From: Macrostomum hystrix
Taxonomy: Eukaryota; Platyhelminthes; Macrostomidae
Assembly (NCBI GenBank): GCA_950097015.1
Contig: CATNEN010000001.1
Coordinates: 5,751,001 to 5,815,000 of the forward strand
Reading direction: 5' to 3'
DNA: 64,000 bases
Under the pieces are notes generated by a model. That model was not told where the DNA came from and did no database searches. It saw only the letters and a program-made list of their open reading frames with translations. Shown piece by piece: positions 55,013 to 64,000 of the stretch (position 1 is the stretch's first letter; each line of letters begins with the position of its first letter). A program made the translations under genes and the position numbers.

Positions 55013-56809
55013 CTAGCCTAATTCTGTTACACTGATACTTGATGGCTCTTTGTGATGCTTCCTAGCCTCTTCTGTAGCCATAATATTGTTCTCGATACCG
55101 ACGCGATTTGTACTTTTATTTTTGGCCCGTTGTCCTTCAAGGACAGTCGAAACTGCTGAGACGCAGGCGAGCAGACAGTCATGAAGCAGTTCAGCAGCCT
55201 CTAGCATCGTCAGAAGCGAGCAGCCCAGGTACAATCCGAGCAACCCGCCCGTGTCAGCAACCAGGTTGGTGAGGTCGTACGACTTTTCAATTTGCACACC
55301 TGAGCCAAGGCTTTTATCGGTGAACAAACGGATGCGCATCACCTGGTCCTGGATGTAGCCAGCACCGATGACTATGTTGTGCGTTGTGAGGTTGTTGAGC
55401 AGGGCGTTCGACACACTTAACATATCATCGTAGCCAGGAAACGGGTAGCCAGGAAAAAAAGTTTTTTTACCTCTGACTAGTTCCTGAAATCGGGCTAGAA
55501 TTTCGCGTTGAAAAGATGAATAAATCCGAGGCCATGTGCCAAACGAATAGCTGTAGGTGTAGGTGTCCGTTTGGCATGGCTTCAGGTTGATGCAGTACTG
55601 CTGTATAGCTTTCTGATCTAGTGATCGACTTGAATAAGCTTCGGAATACAGCGCACTCATGAATTGAACAGTGCTAAGCTCGCGATTGGCTATACGACTA
55701 GCGTTAAAACAATAGCTGGCATTGAAAAACTTCTGATCGCGGGGCAGAATATTGCTCACACAGCCACTACTCTGCTGCATGAGCAGCTGGTTGCTGCGCT
55801 CAGCACGGCAGAGGTACTCGCTGTACGGATAAGCGACTTCGGAGTCGTCGTACGGATTGATGATTCGGCTCGGGTCCGGGTTATTTGAGCACTGCATTCC
55901 TTTAGACAGTGTGAGCCGCTCGATCGCTAGATCAATCCGATAGTCTTTGCCAGCGCTGAGCTGAATCATCGAGTCTGGGTCGGGATAGTGGCCTGGCTTG
56001 GCGAAGTACACGTTGACACCGTTGGCGCTCTCCAGACTGAAGCCGGACTCGAAATCCCAGGAGAGGAAGCTGATGCCACTTGAGTTCATTATCGGTATTG
56101 GTAGCAGAGATGAAGTTTTCGGGAAGTCAAAGAAGGTTGCATCCAAGAACAGGCCAATTTCTAGATAGCTGCCTTCGGTGTTCAGCGTTTGTCGCTGTGA
56201 TGGTGTCGGTTCCAGTCGGAAGCAGTTGAGCTCGGATGGGCTGTAAAATGGCTTTACTGGAACGGCATTCATTTGTAGGCCGTTCAGGTTAGTTAAGAAT
56301 AGAAATTGAAGCAACCGATGACCCAGTATGTCGCTCAGAAGCTTGTAGGGGATGGTTGCCAAGAGTACCTTTCCAAAAGCCGCCGCTTGGAACTGATCTG
56401 TAGGCACGCCCATCTGAGCTGTAATCTGTGTGACGTAATTATTCACCAGGGCCAAAGTGCCAGGGTCCAAGATGTACGGATAGCTACCGGACATGATGGC
56501 TTTGTTGCAGATGACAACATCAGGAAACTCGAACTCTATCGAGTTTTGCTTGAGCGTGGTGGTCGCCGGCTGTTGCTGGTAGGTCTCGATGAAGCTCTGC
56601 ACCTGGGTGACAAAGCCGGCTAGACCCAGCGCAAAGCCGGCTAGCCAGAGCACTTTCACATAAATTGGCCGCTGTCCAACAAGCCGCGCGAGGCCGTGCG
56701 CGGTGGTTTCGGACAGCCAGGCGTGCACCGGCTGTGCCAGAATTGCTTTGACGCCGTCTCGCGGCTTCTCGGACACGAACTCTCTGACAGTCTCTCGCGA
56801 CCCTATCAT
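55013..56809 (-). CDS. DEG/ENaC channel subunit, intronless, left tandem copy
   Basis: A single 598-residue frame with the full family architecture. Cytoplasmic N-terminus with the His-Gly motif in AHGLARL (38-39); TM1 about 51-72; FEFPDVVICN (93-102) opening the ectodomain; a Cys-rich extracellular region with several N-x-S/T sites; TM2 about 515-548 in DTGGLLGLYLGCSLLTMLE with the selectivity filter G-C-S (529-531); and a 50-residue cytoplasmic tail. DEG/ENaC subunits assemble as trimers to form sodium-permeable, usually amiloride-sensitive channels; the gating stimulus cannot be inferred. The protein is identical to that of the right copy; one synonymous change (Arg codon, 56216) separates the coding regions. 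Unlike the relative at 3.2-6.1 kb it has no introns. A TATATATATA stretch lies about 42 bp upstream of the ATG. Confidence 0.95.
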   Translation of the reverse strand: MIGSRETVREFVSEKPRDGVKAILAQPVHAWLSETTAHGLARLVGQRPIYVKVLWLAGFALGLAGFVTQVQSFIETYQQQPATTTLKQNSIEFEFPDVVICNKAIMSGSYPYILDPGTLALVNNYVTQITAQMGVPTDQFQAAAFGKVLLATIPYKLLSDILGHRLLQFLFLTNLNGLQMNAVPVKPFYSPSELNCFRLEPTPSQRQTLNTEGSYLEIGLFLDATFFDFPKTSSLLPIPIMNSSGISFLSWDFESGFSLESANGVNVYFAKPGHYPDPDSMIQLSAGKDYRIDLAIERLTLSKGMQCSNNPDPSRIINPYDDSEVAYPYSEYLCRAERSNQLLMQQSSGCVSNILPRDQKFFNASYCFNASRIANRELSTVQFMSALYSEAYSSRSLDQKAIQQYCINLKPCQTDTYTYSYSFGTWPRIYSSFQREILARFQELVRGKKTFFPGYPFPGYDDMLSVSNALLNNLTTHNIVIGAGYIQDQVMRIRLFTDKSLGSGVQIEKSYDLTNLVADTGGLLGLYLGCSLLTMLEAAELLHDCLLACVSAVSTVLEGQRAKNKSTNRVGIENNIMATEEARKHHKEPSSISVTELG

Positions 56810-56850
56810 GCTGTTTTAGAGGCCTTGGAAATTAACAAAGAAAACTCGGC

Positions 56851-56860
56851 TATATATATA
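56851..56860 (-). promoter_or_regulatory. Possible TATA element, DEG/ENaC left copy
   Basis: TATATATATA about 42 bp before the start codon, preserved in the right copy. If functional, the 5'UTR would be very short. AT-rich chance occurrence is the alternative. Confidence 0.3.
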
Positions 56861-57771
56861 TTTTTAACTCAGGCAAGTCGTCTTACAGAAATCGTGAAAT
56901 AAAGCCAAACTCTCATTGTTTCTCAAGGATCTGCTTACTCGAGGCTTTGAGGCATTAGTTTTCTTTTGCACTCTCTGTGAGTACTCACAATATTAAGTTG
57001 CTAAGATGTCCAAGACACAGGTGTAGAGGTATCGTAGCTCAACAAGAATGCGTCGTGAGACGTGTTTTCTTCCACCCAGTTTCTGCTTCTTCTCCGTGTT
57101 AAGCAGCTGATATTTGTCTAGTCTCGATTCTCAAGTTAGGCCCTTAAAATTATGGCCGCCGAGAATTGTTGACAGAATTTCTTACAGACGAACTATATAA
57201 AACACCTGCTAATGCGTCAATACGGTGGGAAATATGGGATCTCGTTTTACTATTGCCAAGCAACGCTTGTCCTGAGTACAGATTAATCTAAGCAGCGGTA
57301 AAAGCAGGCAGACGAATATATATAGGCGCAGGTAAATAGACAACTCTCGGTTGCAAGAGCAGTCTTGGAGTTCATAGAGTCCATATAAAAAGCAGGGTGG
57401 GCAGTTTCCTATTGTGGCGCCAGAGACCAGTGCATGGCTACACCAGCTATTTGTGACCTTCTGTCACACAAAGCCAATCTGTTATTTTGATTGTAGGCTG
57501 CAAATTGAATAAGTTCCATGCCAATAAATTGAGCCACTCAAGAGAGTTCCACTATTTCATTGTTCCGCATTGGATGAGTGCTCTCTAGATCGAATGAGCA
57601 CACTATTTAGTCTCTTTTTTTCATCGCAAGTCACAAGTGCGAGATAAACAAATATCAAATAATACTAATTGTATCCATACTTTTCTCAGCGGTATTGTTC
57701 ACACGTGTCCTATTAATTGGCTGGGGAGAAGTACGTCTTACTAGTTACGACGAATAGGCACGTGACCTTGT

Positions 57772-58625
57772 CTGTAAATTACGCTCGTACATCTGAATGG
57801 CACGTATTATCATCGTTTCATCGTTTTTGGAGTAATTCGTATGCAGTTCATCTTTTTTGATGAACTATAAGAATAATGGGAAATGTTTTGTAGCGAATTT
57901 GTTTATTTGATCTTCAGAAAAAATGTTAGGTAAGTTGTTAGGTAAAGCATTAACTTTGAGGCCCTTTAAGGGGCCATTCATACAAAATTGAGAAACATTT
58001 GTGCCGATAAGTTAAAACAAATCAGGTACTCAGCTTCTAGATTCAAAATACAAAAAGCATGGTACAGTACATGGATAAATTTTGTCATATGTTCGCACTC
58101 GTAAACAAATACGAGTACTATACGAGTACTATACGAGTACTATACGAGTACTATACAAAAGTACAGTTTCGACATATATATAAGGTTAAGCAATTCGGAC
58201 CCTACTTGTAGACAAAAATGGTTTGAAAAGTACATTTTTCGAGAATGAGCTTGAAAACGGATAGCATGGAAACTGTACTATTAATTGTTATCCCGTCCAA
58301 GTTTTCATGATTATTCTTGCCTTCTATCCTATCTCTCTGCTGACTGATATTGCTTTGCGAACAATGCGAAAATGGCAGATATTACGAGTAAACACTTAAG
58401 ATTCTCGAATACTAACAAAAACTGTATTTTAAAGGCTCACAATTTAGGAATATCTACAGAACTTAAGTGTTTTTTACTAGTTATTAAAAGTTAAACGAAT
58501 TAACAAGTAAAAGTTTAGTTTGCGAAAAAAGATAGATTTTATAGAAGAAACGCGGCTATCTTTAAACTACGCTCATACTTCATATAAGAACAGTTAAGGA
58601 ATGCAACATAAGAATCGAAGCCAAT
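57772..58625. other. Spacer between duplicate copies
   Basis: AT-rich upstream region of the left DEG/ENaC gene. Contains four copies of a 12-bp GAGTACTATACG repeat at 58102-58153. Nothing else recognised. Confidence 0.5.
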
Positions 58626-59221
58626 TCAGGAGAAATACTTTCTAAACACATCCGGGTGATGAACGCTGAACTGTTGCAGCCGCTCCTGTTTGGCTTGTTC
58701 ATTGTTGCCAGCCTGGGCTAGAAGATGATGCATCAGATCAACTAGCGCCGCCTCCGTAGCCGCTAGACTGGCGCGTTGAGCATCGTCCGATCTCTGAATG
58801 CGTCGATAATTACTGCCACTCGACGCATCTAGATTAGCCGACGGCTGCTCAGGTGACTGCGGTCGCTGCGGCATCAGAGTCATGCGCTGCTGACGCCTGC
58901 GCAGCCTAGTCAGCGTCCGGGCTCGCTGATAGATGTCATGCGGCAAACGGAACAGTCTGCGCCAGTTGTGAAGTGCCAGAGTGAAGAGCCAACGAGCTCG
59001 ATGTCGCCAGTGTTGGCTGAGACTGCTCGACGCTTCCAAAATCTGTTATTTATTAAGAAACTTTGCTTAGATACAAGAGTGCTATTTATTGGCGATCAGT
59101 GCCACCCGATTCACAGTTGATAACCTACCGTGGACTCCTGTCTTAGCTGTTGCCAGGCCCATCCGTGCCGTGAGTCAGCCATCAGCGATTCGGCCAGTTG
59201 GTTTAATGATTGCTGCTGCCC
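58626..59221 (-). CDS. Unrecognised gene, last two exons
   Basis: Terminal exon 59042-58626 (139 codons to the stop) is preceded by AACAG. A 93-nt exon 59221-59129 lies between an ACCGCAG acceptor and a GTAGG donor, and is open only in the frame that joins in phase 0. The joined sequence has two Trp/Arg-rich helices (SRHGWAWQQLRQE and HWRHRARWLFTLALHNWRRL), an Arg/Gln-rich linker and a helical C-terminus ending HHPDVFRKYFS. No domain recognised. Upstream exons are not found before the SINEs and duplication junction at 59.3-59.7 kb, so the gene is either cut off by the rearrangement or has a long intron over the right copy. Confidence 0.5.
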
Positions 59222-59295
59222 CTGCGGTTGACAGGTGTATTCAGGAAATAGATATGGCGATAGATAATATATAAAAGTTATAAATTACACCTTTC

Positions 59296-59420
59296 CCATT
59301 TAGGCACCGATAACACAGCTGGGTGGAGCGGAAGCACTAGAACACTAAGTGTCTTGCTCAAAGATTCGAACTCACGAACTCTCGGTCGGAATTCAGAAGC
59401 TAACTAACCAATGGACTACA
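59296..59420 (-). mobile_element. Diverged tRNA-derived SINE fragment related to family 2
   Basis: Minus strand reads GTAGTCCATTGGTTAGTTAG, then a B-box-like GAGTTCGAATCTTTGAGCAA and a body with CCCAGCTGTGTTAT, aligning loosely with the head-proximal half of SINE family 2. Confidence 0.5.
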
Positions 59421-59472
59421 AGATATCTTGTTATACCATATTAATTGGTATAAAATGCAACCTTTCCACTTG

Positions 59473-59688
59473 GGGAGTCGGCGGCAGAGCGGTTAACGCG
59501 TTTGCCTCTCGCACCATGGTCCCTAAGTTCGATTCAACGGGAAGGCCACATTCATTTGGAGCGCAGCCGCGGAGAGAAGGCTTGTGGGCTTGTCGTGCGA
59601 TTTTCGCCCTTGAGGGCCAACCTCCAAGGTACAGTGAAGTGTACGAGCGTACACTGCCTGACGATGAGAAAGTCAGATGTACACACAC
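59473..59688 (+). mobile_element. SINE family 1 copy truncated at the duplication junction
   Basis: Intact tRNA-like head (GGCGGCAGAGCGGTTAACGC) and proximal body up to the GTCAGATGTACACACA segment. The element then stops and the duplicated sequence starts at 59689. The distal half seen in other copies is absent. Confidence 0.9.
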
Positions 59689-61174
59689 AAGTTAAGTATT
59701 GCTTTTATAATGTTAATTTTTGTTTTAATAAACAAACGCTTTACGGATGCGGAGGCGTTTAAAAATTTACACCGGGACAAATACATATTTTTGCGTTAAA
59801 AATAGAGTTTTCACTACATAAAATTGCGTCTCTTGAATTGGATTTCAGGATTTATATACGCGTACACATATTTAAACTATTCTTTTTTCTTAAAAAAATT
59901 CGATAGCTATAATTATTTCTAAAGGAATTACCCAAAACTATATTTATTTTTTTCTAACTGATGGTGTTCTCTACCAACGTAAAGCTGTTAATAAGGTGGT
60001 GCTGGTTCCCGAGGGATATCAATTAGAACACCGGACCTTGTGTCTCCGAACCTACTCCACCTGCTATACGGTTGTAGCGATAGGGTGTGACACGCGCAGG
60101 CGATCCAAGCAGAGACCAGGGTTGCGAGAGGTGAACCTGCTATATAGGGCCACCACAGCCACCTACGGCACCGCAGCTGCACAACCGACTGACCATAACG
60201 AAACTCATCGTTTAGGCTTTCGCTCTAGGACCACTAGCTATAGTTCTGCACTGTGGTTCGATCGCTGTCGATTCTATGACTGGTGAACGCGATGGTGTCT
60301 TCGATGGGATTGCTGAGCCTTAAAACCTGTCCTCGCATCATTTGGGGCCTGGTGATTAGTAGTAAACAGTTTCCTGGGATTTTCGTAATTGTCTCCACTG
60401 GACACTCTCGAACTTAGGTAATTGGGCTATCCTCTATAGTCTGTTGTATGATCCCAGGTATATGAATCCGCTCTGCAAAAGCACTACCTCGAGCACACGG
60501 AATTTATTCGATCCATGAGAGTAACTTGCATCGAGTCCCTACATTCGGCCATGTGCCTAAGGGGTGGACCTAAATCAGGATAACGGTTCAGAGGGTTCTA
60601 AAGGTAGTTTTCGAAAGCTATGGCAGTTCAGAACACATATACATTTGTATATATAGATGCGGTACGTCTGTCGAGGCGAAAATGAATAAAATGATCATTA
60701 TTTTTTAAGATAAGATTAAGATAAAGACTTGCCCGCCGTTATCGCATGATCAGCCTGACCTTTTCGAGTTTTTTACACCAGACAGCTGGACGGTGATTGG
60801 TGGGCACGGGAGTTTGGCAACAAAGACAGCTTAAGCTAGGCCAAGGATGAGTCATAGGATTGGGACGTGGGATCAAGGGCAAAACATTGCAAAAAAGTTG
60901 TCCCCTTAAAGTCGCAGTCACATTATTCATGTAATACCAATTTATTAAGATCTGCAGATCAACAAGAACTTTTTTCAGTTGCATAAATTCATAAAAATAT
61001 GCATACTCAATTATCGGTGAAAACGTGTCATAAAAAGCATATCGTTTTTAATTAGATTTTTACTAACAATAGTTGCATTGTTCCAATATGTACACCGCAG
61101 CAAGATTATATAACTATTATAAAAAGCATTCAAAATATTTTTGTTCGTCATTCACAGAAGCATTTTATCCTGTT

Positions 61175-61180
61175 TTTATT
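61175..61180 (-). terminator. Polyadenylation signal AATAAA, DEG/ENaC right copy
   Basis: Exact counterpart of the signal at 54946-54951. Confidence 0.5.
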
Positions 61181-61241
61181 AAAGCGTTTTCATTATTACA
61201 ATAAGTCCAGAATATTCTTACTTGTCTCTGCATAAAGTCTA

Positions 61242-63038
61242 CTAGCCTAATTCTGTTACACTGATACTTGATGGCTCTTTGTGATGCTTCCTAGCCTCTT
61301 CTGTAGCCATAATATTGTTCTCGATACCGACGCGATTTGTACTTTTATTTTTGGCCCGTTGTCCTTCAAGGACAGTCGAAACTGCTGAGACGCAGGCGAG
61401 CAGACAGTCATGAAGCAGTTCAGCAGCCTCTAGCATCGTCAGAAGCGAGCAGCCCAGGTACAATCCGAGCAACCCGCCCGTGTCAGCAACCAGGTTGGTG
61501 AGGTCGTACGACTTTTCAATTTGCACACCTGAGCCAAGGCTTTTATCGGTGAACAAACGGATGCGCATCACCTGGTCCTGGATGTAGCCAGCACCGATGA
61601 CTATGTTGTGCGTTGTGAGGTTGTTGAGCAGGGCGTTCGACACACTTAACATATCATCGTAGCCAGGAAACGGGTAGCCAGGAAAAAAAGTTTTTTTACC
61701 TCTGACTAGTTCCTGAAATCGGGCTAGAATTTCGCGTTGAAAAGATGAATAAATCCGAGGCCATGTGCCAAACGAATAGCTGTAGGTGTAGGTGTCCGTT
61801 TGGCATGGCTTCAGGTTGATGCAGTACTGCTGTATAGCTTTCTGATCTAGTGATCGACTTGAATAAGCTTCGGAATACAGCGCACTCATGAATTGAACAG
61901 TGCTAAGCTCGCGATTGGCTATACGACTAGCGTTAAAACAATAGCTGGCATTGAAAAACTTCTGATCGCGGGGCAGAATATTGCTCACACAGCCACTACT
62001 CTGCTGCATGAGCAGCTGGTTGCTGCGCTCAGCACGGCAGAGGTACTCGCTGTACGGATAAGCGACTTCGGAGTCGTCGTACGGATTGATGATTCGGCTC
62101 GGGTCCGGGTTATTTGAGCACTGCATTCCTTTAGACAGTGTGAGCCGCTCGATCGCTAGATCAATCCGATAGTCTTTGCCAGCGCTGAGCTGAATCATCG
62201 AGTCTGGGTCGGGATAGTGGCCTGGCTTGGCGAAGTACACGTTGACACCGTTGGCGCTCTCCAGACTGAAGCCGGACTCGAAATCCCAGGAGAGGAAGCT
62301 GATGCCACTTGAGTTCATTATCGGTATTGGTAGCAGAGATGAAGTTTTCGGGAAGTCAAAGAAGGTTGCATCCAAGAACAGGCCAATTTCTAGATAGCTG
62401 CCTTCGGTGTTCAGCGTTTGTCGCTGTGATGGTGTCGGTTCCAGCCGGAAGCAGTTGAGCTCGGATGGGCTGTAAAATGGCTTTACTGGAACGGCATTCA
62501 TTTGTAGGCCGTTCAGGTTAGTTAAGAATAGAAATTGAAGCAACCGATGACCCAGTATGTCGCTCAGAAGCTTGTAGGGGATGGTTGCCAAGAGTACCTT
62601 TCCAAAAGCCGCCGCTTGGAACTGATCTGTAGGCACGCCCATCTGAGCTGTAATCTGTGTGACGTAATTATTCACCAGGGCCAAAGTGCCAGGGTCCAAG
62701 ATGTACGGATAGCTACCGGACATGATGGCTTTGTTGCAGATGACAACATCAGGAAACTCGAACTCTATCGAGTTTTGCTTGAGCGTGGTGGTCGCCGGCT
62801 GTTGCTGGTAGGTCTCGATGAAGCTCTGCACCTGGGTGACAAAGCCGGCTAGACCCAGCGCAAAGCCGGCTAGCCAGAGCACTTTCACATAAATTGGCCG
62901 CTGTCCAACAAGCCGCGCGAGGCCGTGCGCGGTGGTTTCGGACAGCCAGGCGTGCACCGGCTGTGCCAGAATTGCTTTGACGCCGTCTCGCGGCTTCTCG
63001 GACACGAACTCTCTGACAGTCTCTCGCGACCCTATCAT
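61242..63038 (-). CDS. DEG/ENaC channel subunit, intronless, right tandem copy
   Basis: 598 residues, identical at protein level to the left copy; the only coding difference found is the synonymous Arg codon at 62445. It has the same domain plan: His-Gly gating motif (38-39), TM1, FPDVVICN, Cys-rich ectodomain, TM2 with G-C-S filter (529-531), short tail. Upstream sequence is almost identical for about 460 bp and then differs from the left copy, so the two genes may differ in distal regulation rather than channel properties. Because the coding regions hardly differ, an assembly artefact (separated haplotypes joined in tandem) must be excluded before counting this as a second gene. Confidence 0.93.
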   Translation of the reverse strand: MIGSRETVREFVSEKPRDGVKAILAQPVHAWLSETTAHGLARLVGQRPIYVKVLWLAGFALGLAGFVTQVQSFIETYQQQPATTTLKQNSIEFEFPDVVICNKAIMSGSYPYILDPGTLALVNNYVTQITAQMGVPTDQFQAAAFGKVLLATIPYKLLSDILGHRLLQFLFLTNLNGLQMNAVPVKPFYSPSELNCFRLEPTPSQRQTLNTEGSYLEIGLFLDATFFDFPKTSSLLPIPIMNSSGISFLSWDFESGFSLESANGVNVYFAKPGHYPDPDSMIQLSAGKDYRIDLAIERLTLSKGMQCSNNPDPSRIINPYDDSEVAYPYSEYLCRAERSNQLLMQQSSGCVSNILPRDQKFFNASYCFNASRIANRELSTVQFMSALYSEAYSSRSLDQKAIQQYCINLKPCQTDTYTYSYSFGTWPRIYSSFQREILARFQELVRGKKTFFPGYPFPGYDDMLSVSNALLNNLTTHNIVIGAGYIQDQVMRIRLFTDKSLGSGVQIEKSYDLTNLVADTGGLLGLYLGCSLLTMLEAAELLHDCLLACVSAVSTVLEGQRAKNKSTNRVGIENNIMATEEARKHHKEPSSISVTELG

Positions 63039-63079
63039 GCTGTTTTAGAGGCCTTGGAAATTAACAAAGAAAACTCGGC

Positions 63080-63089
63080 TATATATATA
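63080..63089 (-). promoter_or_regulatory. Possible TATA element, DEG/ENaC right copy
   Basis: TATATATATA at the same distance from the ATG as in the left copy. Confidence 0.3.
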
Positions 63090-64000
63090 TTTTTAACTCA
63101 GGCAAGTCGTCTCACAGAAATCGTGAAATAAAGCCAAACTCTCATTGTTTCTCAAGGATCTGCTTACTCGAGGCTTTGAGGCATTAGTTTTCTTTTGCAC
63201 TCTCTGTGAGTACTCACAATATTAAGTTGCTAAGATGTCCAAGACACAGGTGTAGAGGTATCGTAGCTCAACAAGAATGCGTCGTGAGACGTGTTTTCTT
63301 CCACCCAGTTTCTGCTTCTTCTCCGTGTTAAGCAGCTGATATTTGTCTAGTCTCGATTCTCAAGTTAGGCCCTTAAAATTATGGCCGCCGAGAATTGTTG
63401 ACAGAATTTCTTACAGACGAACTATATAAAACACCTGCTAATGCGTCAATACGGTGGGAAATATGGGATCTCGTTTTACTATTGCCAAGCAACGCTTGTA
63501 CTGAGTACGGATTAATCTGAGCACCGGTAAAAGCAGACAGACAAATATATAGGCGCAGGTAAATAGACAACTCTCGGTTGCTATGGCAGTCTTGGAGTTC
63601 ATAAAGAGTCCATATAAAAAGCAGGGTGTGCAGTTGCCTATTGTGGCGCCAGAGACCAGTGCATGGCTACACCAGCTATTTGTGACCTTCTGTCACACAA
63701 AGCCAATATGTTATTTTGATTGTAGGCTGCAAATTGAATAAGTTCCATGCCAATAAATTGAGCCACTCAAGAGAGTTCCACTATTTCATTGTTCCGCATT
63801 GGATGAGTACTCTCTAGATCGAATGAGCACACTATTTAGTCTCTTTTTTTCATCGCAAGTCACAATTGCGAGATAAACAAATATCAAATAATACTAATTG
63901 TATCCATACTTTTCTCAGCGGTATTGTTCACACGTTTCCTATTAATTGGCTGGGGAGAAGTACGTCTTACTAGTTACGACGAATAGGCACGTGACCTTGT

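Larger units (their letters stand above)
53460..57771. repeat. Tandem duplication, left copy
   Basis: Pairs base for base with 59689-64000 at a constant offset of 6,229 bp. From 53460 to 57270 I found only two substitutions (56216 and 56884). From 57271 on there are many substitutions and compensating 2-bp indels. The duplicate extends beyond the window on the right, so the unit's true end is not visible. Confidence 0.95.
59689..64000. repeat. Tandem duplication, right copy (continues past the window)
   Basis: Counterpart of 53460-57771 at offset 6,229 bp. Nearly identical to 63499, then clearly diverged to the window end. Confidence 0.95.

Noticed and set aside
55664-56902. Plus-strand frames over the DEG/ENaC gene
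   Set aside because: Antisense shadows, duplicated identically in the right copy.

Overview
This window is animal nuclear DNA. It holds a Dishevelled homologue, an arginase, a rhodopsin-class GPCR and three DEG/ENaC-type channel genes, with spliced introns and tRNA-derived SINEs. The repeat-choked, intron-rich organisation and the DEG/ENaC duplicates suggest a free-living flatworm such as a Macrostomum-like species, but that is inference: no mitochondrial or rRNA sequence is present to settle it. Exon models were built by hand from GT/AG sites with reading phase tracked across each junction.

Layout. 0.6-2.6 kb: a possible terminal exon (-), a 34-bp minisatellite and an orphan exon resembling the C-terminus of a class V aminotransferase (+). 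3.2-6.1 kb: a four-exon DEG/ENaC subunit (-). 7.8-14.8 kb: a 13-exon gene (+) for a 1,301-residue coiled-coil protein I do not recognise. 16.7-23.5 kb: two SINE families and large minisatellites. 24.1-25.5 kb: a single-exon GPCR (-). 26.2-35.2 kb: almost wholly tandem repeats, including a 2.2-kb array of a 20-bp unit with higher-order structure. 37.1-39.5 kb: a four-exon arginase (-). 40.1-42.0 kb: a 46-bp minisatellite. 43.1-53.0 kb: an eight-exon Dishevelled gene (-) with DIX, PDZ and DEP domains, minisatellites in five of its seven introns and a decayed DDE transposase in intron 5. 53.5-64.0 kb: a tandem duplication (offset 6,229 bp) of an intronless DEG/ENaC gene (-), with the last exons of another gene and a truncated SINE between the copies.

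The genes form no operon or pathway cluster. The most distinctive properties are the tandem arrays (more than 20, roughly a quarter of the window, nearly all with unrelated units) and the duplication. In the duplication the coding and 3' parts are almost identical, but divergence jumps sharply about 460 bp upstream of the start codon. I saw no CRISPR, prokaryotic or viral system.
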